From Litorivita sp050633545 (GTDB lineage: Bacteria; Pseudomonadota; Alphaproteobacteria; Rhodobacterales; Rhodobacteraceae): a stretch of DNA of 64,000 bases. Below the pieces are notes generated by a model. The model was not told the DNA's origin. It saw only the letters and a program-made list of their open reading frames with translations, and did no database searches. How positions within the stretch are numbered: position 1 is the stretch's first letter; each line of letters starts with the position of its first letter. The DNA is taken from the NCBI GenBank assembly GCA_050633545.1, contig JBOEGS010000001.1:496001-560000 (forward strand), given 5' to 3'. The position numbers and the translations under genes are program-made. This document shows, one piece after another, positions 60,200 through 64,000 of the stretch.

Positions 60200-60898
60200 A
60201 TGCGCACAGAAATCGATCAAATCGCCCGCCGCACGTTGCTGCTGTCCAAAGCCCCTCCCGCTTTGGTCGATGCCTTGCTTGAACGTGCGCAGGTCTCGCG
60301 CCATAGCCGCGGTGAGACGATATTTTTGCAAGATGATCCTGCGGATGTGATCTTCATCGTCACCGACGGCTGGGTGAAACTCTACCGGATCGCCGCCAAT
60401 GGCTCCGAAGCCATCGTCGGGGCCTTTACGCGCGGCCATAGTTTTGGCGAGGCTGTGGCGCTGCGCTCGGATGTCTATCCGGTCTCCGCCGAGGCGGTGA
60501 CCGATTGCGAATTGCTGCACATCGATGCGGCGGTGTTTTTGCATATGCTCAAAAGCAACCCCGAAATCGCGATTTCCATGCTGACCGCGACCCATGCCCA
60601 TTTGCACAACCTCGTCGCTCAGGTCGAGCAGCTCAAATCGCGCACAGGGCCGCAGCGCGTGGCCGAATTTTTGCTCAATCTGGCCAATTGCGAGGCGGGG
60701 CACTGCGAGGTCAAACTGCCCTTTGACAAGGTGCTGATCGCGGGGCATTTGGGCATGAAGCCCGAAAGCCTCTCGCGCGCCTTTGCCAAGCTCAGACAGC
60801 AAGGCGTAACGATCCGCCAAAATGCCGCCGAAATTGCCGATCTGGAGGCACTGCGCGCCTTTGCCGAGGATGATCCGGCCAATGCGTGGAACCGTTAG
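60200..60898 (+). CDS. Crp/Fnr-family regulator, Dnr/NnrR-like
   Basis: The 232-residue protein has a cyclic-nucleotide-binding-fold sensor (about 20-130, GETIFLQDDPADVIFIVTDGWVKLYRI, GHSFGEAVAL), a long dimer helix and a winged helix (VLIAGHLGMKPESLSRAFAKL, near 180-200) whose recognition helix has E-x2-S-R as in FNR. The N-terminal cysteine cluster of FNR is missing, so it is not an oxygen Fe-S sensor; NO sensing like Dnr or NnrR is the best inference from its nor neighbours. It converges on norF with 9 nt between stops. Confidence 0.9.
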   Translation: MRTEIDQIARRTLLLSKAPPALVDALLERAQVSRHSRGETIFLQDDPADVIFIVTDGWVKLYRIAANGSEAIVGAFTRGHSFGEAVALRSDVYPVSAEAVTDCELLHIDAAVFLHMLKSNPEIAISMLTATHAHLHNLVAQVEQLKSRTGPQRVAEFLLNLANCEAGHCEVKLPFDKVLIAGHLGMKPESLSRAFAKLRQQGVTIRQNAAEIADLEALRAFAEDDPANAWNR

Positions 60899-60907
60899 AT
60901 CAATGCG

Positions 60908-61165
60908 CTAGGATGTCCTTGCTGCAAAGAGCAGCACCAATAGCACCATGGCCCAAAGTCCAAAGGCCAGCATAAAGCCCGACAGCACGGAGGGCGCGCG
61001 ACGCAGGTCCAGATACAGTGACAAAATGATCTGCGCCTTGAGCAGCGCCAAGCCGATCAGCGCGCCGTCGCGAAAATACCCGCCCGATGCGGCAAAAGCG
61101 GCGATCAGCGTGCTGGCCGCCGAGGCCGTAAGCAATATCCACCAAGCGCGCGCAACCCTGCTCAT
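60908..61165 (-). CDS. norF: NorF-like small membrane protein
   Basis: The 85-residue protein (MSRVARAWWILLTASA...) has three hydrophobic helices and resembles cytochrome-c-oxidase subunit IV/NorF-type proteins (LIGLALLKAQIILSLYLDLRRAP). Its ATG 61165 overlaps the norE stop (ATGA), so it is last in norQ-norD-norE-norF. NorF is needed for full NO reductase activity in Paracoccus, but its exact role is not known. Confidence 0.85.
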   Translation of the reverse strand: MSRVARAWWILLTASAASTLIAAFAASGGYFRDGALIGLALLKAQIILSLYLDLRRAPSVLSGFMLAFGLWAMVLLVLLFAARTS

Positions 61166-61740
61166 GCGGGCACCAGATAGAGCACAGCAAAGAGCATCAC
61201 CCAAACCAGATCGACCATGTGCCAAAAGGCCACCCCAGCCTCGATCTCGGCGCGGCGGCGGCGCGCGGCCACCAACGCCAAGATACCGATGCCCGCCACG
61301 ACATGCGCGGCGTGGAATCCGGTGAGCAAATAGTAAAAGGTGAAAAACGGATGGCTCTCGGTGCTCAAATGGTCTTGCGCCAAGCCGCGCCATTCTTGCG
61401 CCTTGAGCGCCAAGAACATCGCCCCCAGACCCGCCGCAGCAAGCAAATACCCGCGGTGAAGCCTAGATGCACCGATGGCCGCCAAAGCGCCGGAGGAGAC
61501 AAGAAGCATCGTTCCAACTCCTGCGCGGATCGGATGCAAATGGCCCGCCGCCCGCGCGAAGCCCTCGGGATCGGTGATGCGCAAAGCCGCAAAGGCCCAT
61601 AGGCCCGCGCCGAACACCAAAAGCTCGGACACGATCAGGACCCAGATCATCAGATCATGCGGCAATTGCGCCTTTTCGCCCAGCTGCAACGGCGCGGGGA
61701 TCTGCGGCGGGCCGCCTGAGGCACCCTCTTTGGTATCCAT
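61162..61740 (-). CDS. norE: NorE, cytochrome-c-oxidase-subunit-III-like protein
   Basis: The 192-residue membrane protein has five helices and heme-copper oxidase subunit III blocks: MIWVLIVSELLVFGAGLWAF, LVSSGALAAI, FFTFYYLLTGFHAAHVVAGIGIL and AGVAFWHMVDLVWVMLFAVLYLV. It accompanies nitric oxide reductase and supports its activity or assembly. It is 3 nt after norD and overlaps norF by 4 nt, so the genes are coupled. Confidence 0.93.
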   Translation of the reverse strand: MDTKEGASGGPPQIPAPLQLGEKAQLPHDLMIWVLIVSELLVFGAGLWAFAALRITDPEGFARAAGHLHPIRAGVGTMLLVSSGALAAIGASRLHRGYLLAAAGLGAMFLALKAQEWRGLAQDHLSTESHPFFTFYYLLTGFHAAHVVAGIGILALVAARRRRAEIEAGVAFWHMVDLVWVMLFAVLYLVPA

Positions 61741-61743
61741 CGG

Positions 61744-63708
61744 CTACTGCCTTGTGATTTGTGCGTAAATCCGAGGCAGCGCCTGCGCCAAACGATCCGG
61801 ATCGGACACCAAGGCATAGCCGCCTTGGCCGAAAATACGCCCGAACCACGTTTTGCCGTCGCGGTCCACGGTGACGCCGAACACCGCATGACCTGCGCGG
61901 CGCGCTTCGATAACGGCACGGCGCGAATCCTCAATTCCGTGGCGGCCTTCATAGTGATCAAGATCGTTAGGCTTGCCATCCGTGATCACCAACAACAACC
62001 GCCGCTTGCGCCCCTGTTCGGACAGGCCCGCGCTGGCGTGGCGGATCGCCGCGCCAAGGCGCGTGTAAAACCCCGGCTTGAGCGCGGCAATGCGGGCTTC
62101 GACCGCACGGCTCATCGGCTCATTGAACCGCTTCACATCCGCCATAAAAACGCGGCCGCGTTTGAGCGAGGAAAACCCGTGGATCGCCACGTCGTCGCCG
62201 CAGATGTCCAAGCCCCATGCCAAGGCGGTCAGCGCCTCGCGCTCGATCTCGATCACCTGACGCGAACGGCCTTGGGCACAGCTCACCGTGCCTTCAGTCG
62301 AGCGCGAAATATCAAGCAGGATCGACACCGCCAGATCACGGCGCAGCGGGCGGTTTTGCCGCCAGACCCGACCATCATTCTCGCCGGTGGCCAGAAAATC
62401 ACCGCGCGCGCGCACGACCCTTTCGCAATCCAGCTCATCGCCATCCAAATGACCGCTGGTCGACACCATCGCGGGACGCAGCGCCTCGAATTGGCGTTTC
62501 ACATTGTGAATGCGGGCTTGGGCGCGGGCATCAAAGGGCGCCGGAGCGCCGGTGCCAGATTCGGGGCGGTATTCCAGAACCGCGCAGTGATCGGGCAAAT
62601 ACATTCCGCGGCGCACGTCCCATTCGGGATAGCTCTGCCGCGCCGAAATACGTTCGATATCGGCATCCTCGGGCGCCAGATCAAGGTGCAGCCGCAACCG
62701 CGTTGCGGGCGATTTCGAGATCTGCCCAAGGCCGATTTCCTCGCTGTCGTCGGCGGCCTTTTTGGCGCTGTCCTCGTCGTCATCCTCGACACGGCGGTTG
62801 AGGTTCACAAATTGCGCATAGCTCAGGATCGCTTCAAATTTATGCAAGATGAAGCTGTCGGAGCGTTCGATCTCGTCTGATTTATAGCGGCGCGCGCGGC
62901 GGGCGATGGCCGTATCCTCATCGCCTTCGCTGGTGTGCGGCGCCTCATCGGCCTCGCGGGTCTCGACACCATCGCCCGCCGACAGATCAATGCCGCGCGG
63001 CGTGACCCAAAGCGGCACAGGACGGAACGGACGATAGCGCCGAGGGGCGCGCCAAGTCGACAAATCCCCTACCTCGAGGGCCGCGAGCATCCGCGCGGCT
63101 TTGGCCTGCAAAGGCGCGGGATCGCCCAGCGCATGCCGGATCAGGGCTTCCACCATGCGTTCGGCTTCGGGCAAATTTGCCTGCGGACGCAATTGCAGAT
63201 GCGCGGCGCAAAGATCGGCATAGAGCGCCCGCAATCCGGGGGCATCGGCGCAAAGCCGCGCAGCGCAATCGCGCGCGGCGCGAATTTGCAACAGATCGGC
63301 GCGCAGCGGATCGGCATCGCCGGACACCTCTTGCGTATAGGCCCCCATCGCGGAGAGCCACAGATAAAGCGCGCCATTGGCCTCGGCGGCGGGAAAGACC
63401 GCAAGGCTGGCGGGCAATCGCAAGGCCGCGCCGTCAAAGCTGGCCCGCGGGGCGGTGTCGGCAAAGCTGCCCAAGCGGCGCAGCGCCGACAGGCGGTGAT
63501 GGCTGATTTCATCCGCCGCCGGTTTTATCTCGACCGAGGCACCGCCGCCGATACCGCGGAAAAAGACGGCCAACCGCCCGCCGATCCGGGATAGATCGAC
63601 ACGGGCTCCCTCATACGCCTCGGGCGCATCAAAGCGGCTGGCCCATTTGTGCCATATCTTCCCGATGGTTTCTTCGGGCTCCCATGGCTCAAATTCGATC
63701 TTGCCCAT
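61744..63708 (-). CDS. norD: NorD, VWA-domain activation protein of NO reductase
   Basis: The 654-residue protein has a C-terminal von Willebrand A domain (about 460-650) with the MIDAS motif D-x-S-x-S in SILLDISRSTEG, a threonine site in the SRLGAAIRHAS region and VITDGKPND. The N-terminal half (FEPWEPEETIGKIWHKWASRF) is NorD-specific. With the NorQ AAA ATPase it loads metal or heme into NorCB. ATG 63708 was chosen; a GTG at 63720 would overlap the norQ stop (GTGA) and is possible. Confidence 0.95.
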   Translation of the reverse strand: MGKIEFEPWEPEETIGKIWHKWASRFDAPEAYEGARVDLSRIGGRLAVFFRGIGGGASVEIKPAADEISHHRLSALRRLGSFADTAPRASFDGAALRLPASLAVFPAAEANGALYLWLSAMGAYTQEVSGDADPLRADLLQIRAARDCAARLCADAPGLRALYADLCAAHLQLRPQANLPEAERMVEALIRHALGDPAPLQAKAARMLAALEVGDLSTWRAPRRYRPFRPVPLWVTPRGIDLSAGDGVETREADEAPHTSEGDEDTAIARRARRYKSDEIERSDSFILHKFEAILSYAQFVNLNRRVEDDDEDSAKKAADDSEEIGLGQISKSPATRLRLHLDLAPEDADIERISARQSYPEWDVRRGMYLPDHCAVLEYRPESGTGAPAPFDARAQARIHNVKRQFEALRPAMVSTSGHLDGDELDCERVVRARGDFLATGENDGRVWRQNRPLRRDLAVSILLDISRSTEGTVSCAQGRSRQVIEIEREALTALAWGLDICGDDVAIHGFSSLKRGRVFMADVKRFNEPMSRAVEARIAALKPGFYTRLGAAIRHASAGLSEQGRKRRLLLVITDGKPNDLDHYEGRHGIEDSRRAVIEARRAGHAVFGVTVDRDGKTWFGRIFGQGGYALVSDPDRLAQALPRIYAQITRQ

Positions 63709-63716
63709 CACCGGTC

Positions 63717-64000
63717 TCACCCGAATACAGCAGTGACAAGATCGAGGAGCCCGCGTTTGGTGTCCGCATCATCGGTGAGCGGTTCAATCATCGCGGCCTG
63801 GATCGCGCGTTCCACGGGCATGCCGCCCGCAATCAGGCTGGCGGCATAGATGATCAATCGGGTTGAGACGCCCTCTTCGAGGTCTTGGCCCTTCATCTCG
63901 CGCAGCTTGCCCGCCAAGCGCACCAAGGGTTGCACACGGTCGGGCGCAAGGCCGCTTTCGGCGGCAACCACATCGATTTCCAAAGCCTGCGGCGGGAAAT
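63717..64000 (-). CDS. norQ: NorQ, MoxR-type AAA+ ATPase, C-terminal part only
   Basis: Only the last 94 or so residues are in the window; the frame is open to base 64000 and the ATPase core lies beyond. The visible part (FPPQALEIDVVAAESGL, LVRLAGKLREMKGQDLEEGVSTRLIIYAASLI) matches the C-terminal lid of CbbQ/NorQ, including the EGVSTR motif. NorQ works with NorD. Its TGA overlaps the possible GTG start of norD. norC and norB should lie further upstream on this strand. Confidence 0.92.
   Translation of the reverse strand, partial: FPPQALEIDVVAAESGLAPDRVQPLVRLAGKLREMKGQDLEEGVSTRLIIYAASLIAGGMPVERAIQAAMIEPLTDDADTKRGLLDLVTAVFG

Overview
The window looks like a chromosomal segment of an alphaproteobacterium of the Rhodobacterales (Roseobacter/Paracoccus-like). 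Reasons: high GC, a gcrA cell-cycle regulator beside argD-argF, the murA-DUF2948-hisD-UPF0262-phosphatase-infA-maf-RNase-yacG gene order, a VPLPA-type C-terminal sorting signal, a Hint-domain protein of the Rhodobacterales type, and a norQDEF block next to an NnrR/Dnr-type regulator. This assignment is inference from gene content; no 16S gene is present.

Layout. 0-3.5 kb: three short DUF1330-like proteins around a Nudix hydrolase and a PiT phosphate transporter. 3.5-8.7 kb: argF and argD, an orphan ABC-2 permease, gcrA and a luciferase-like oxidoreductase. 8.8-14.2 kb: a Hint-domain protein, a composite repeat, rimO, tRNA-Gly(TCC) and a DEAD-box helicase with a long basic repetitive tail. 14.5-17.7 kb: a ProXWV/OpuA-like quaternary-amine ABC operon with an intrinsic terminator after the binding-protein gene. 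17.8-25.2 kb: YihY/BrkB protein, UDP-glucuronate epimerase-like enzyme, exporter ABC, BON-LysM protein, secreted C-type-lectin-like VPLPA-CTERM protein and an acyl-CoA synthetase. 25.4-27.6 kb: an accessory stretch of visibly lower GC, with a three-gene MerR cassette behind a 19-bp-spacer operator and a secreted ClpP-fold-like protein, ending at tRNA-Thr(GGT). 27.7-35.7 kb: the conserved housekeeping block. 35.8-42.9 kb: tRNA-Phe, a single-domain response regulator, a large hybrid histidine kinase, gph, an FMO-type monooxygenase and a DenD-like dehydrogenase.

43.3-54.2 kb is an envelope-glycan locus. It holds a dual-specificity-type phosphatase, waaA, a putative sugar O-methyltransferase, pseB, pseC and an unassigned glycosyltransferase-like protein on the plus strand. 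Converging on these are pseF, a fused pseG-pseH and pseI on the minus strand, followed by an LpxL-type acyltransferase. All six activities for making CMP-pseudaminic acid from UDP-GlcNAc are present. 54.3-57.8 kb carries an IclR regulator divergent from malate synthase G (glcB) and glcG (glyoxylate use). 57.9-64 kb carries a TonB-dependent receptor with an FNR/NNR-type box upstream, a Dnr/NnrR-like regulator, and norF, norE, norD and the 3' part of norQ (denitrification, nitric oxide reductase assembly).

The least explained items are a dispersed repeat (ATACCGAC array plus hairpin) whose two halves are adjacent near 10.1 kb but flank gph near 40 kb, the MerR cassette, the putative pseudaminyltransferase, and a long hairpin covering the maf start codon. 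No CRISPR array, transposase or integrase was seen.
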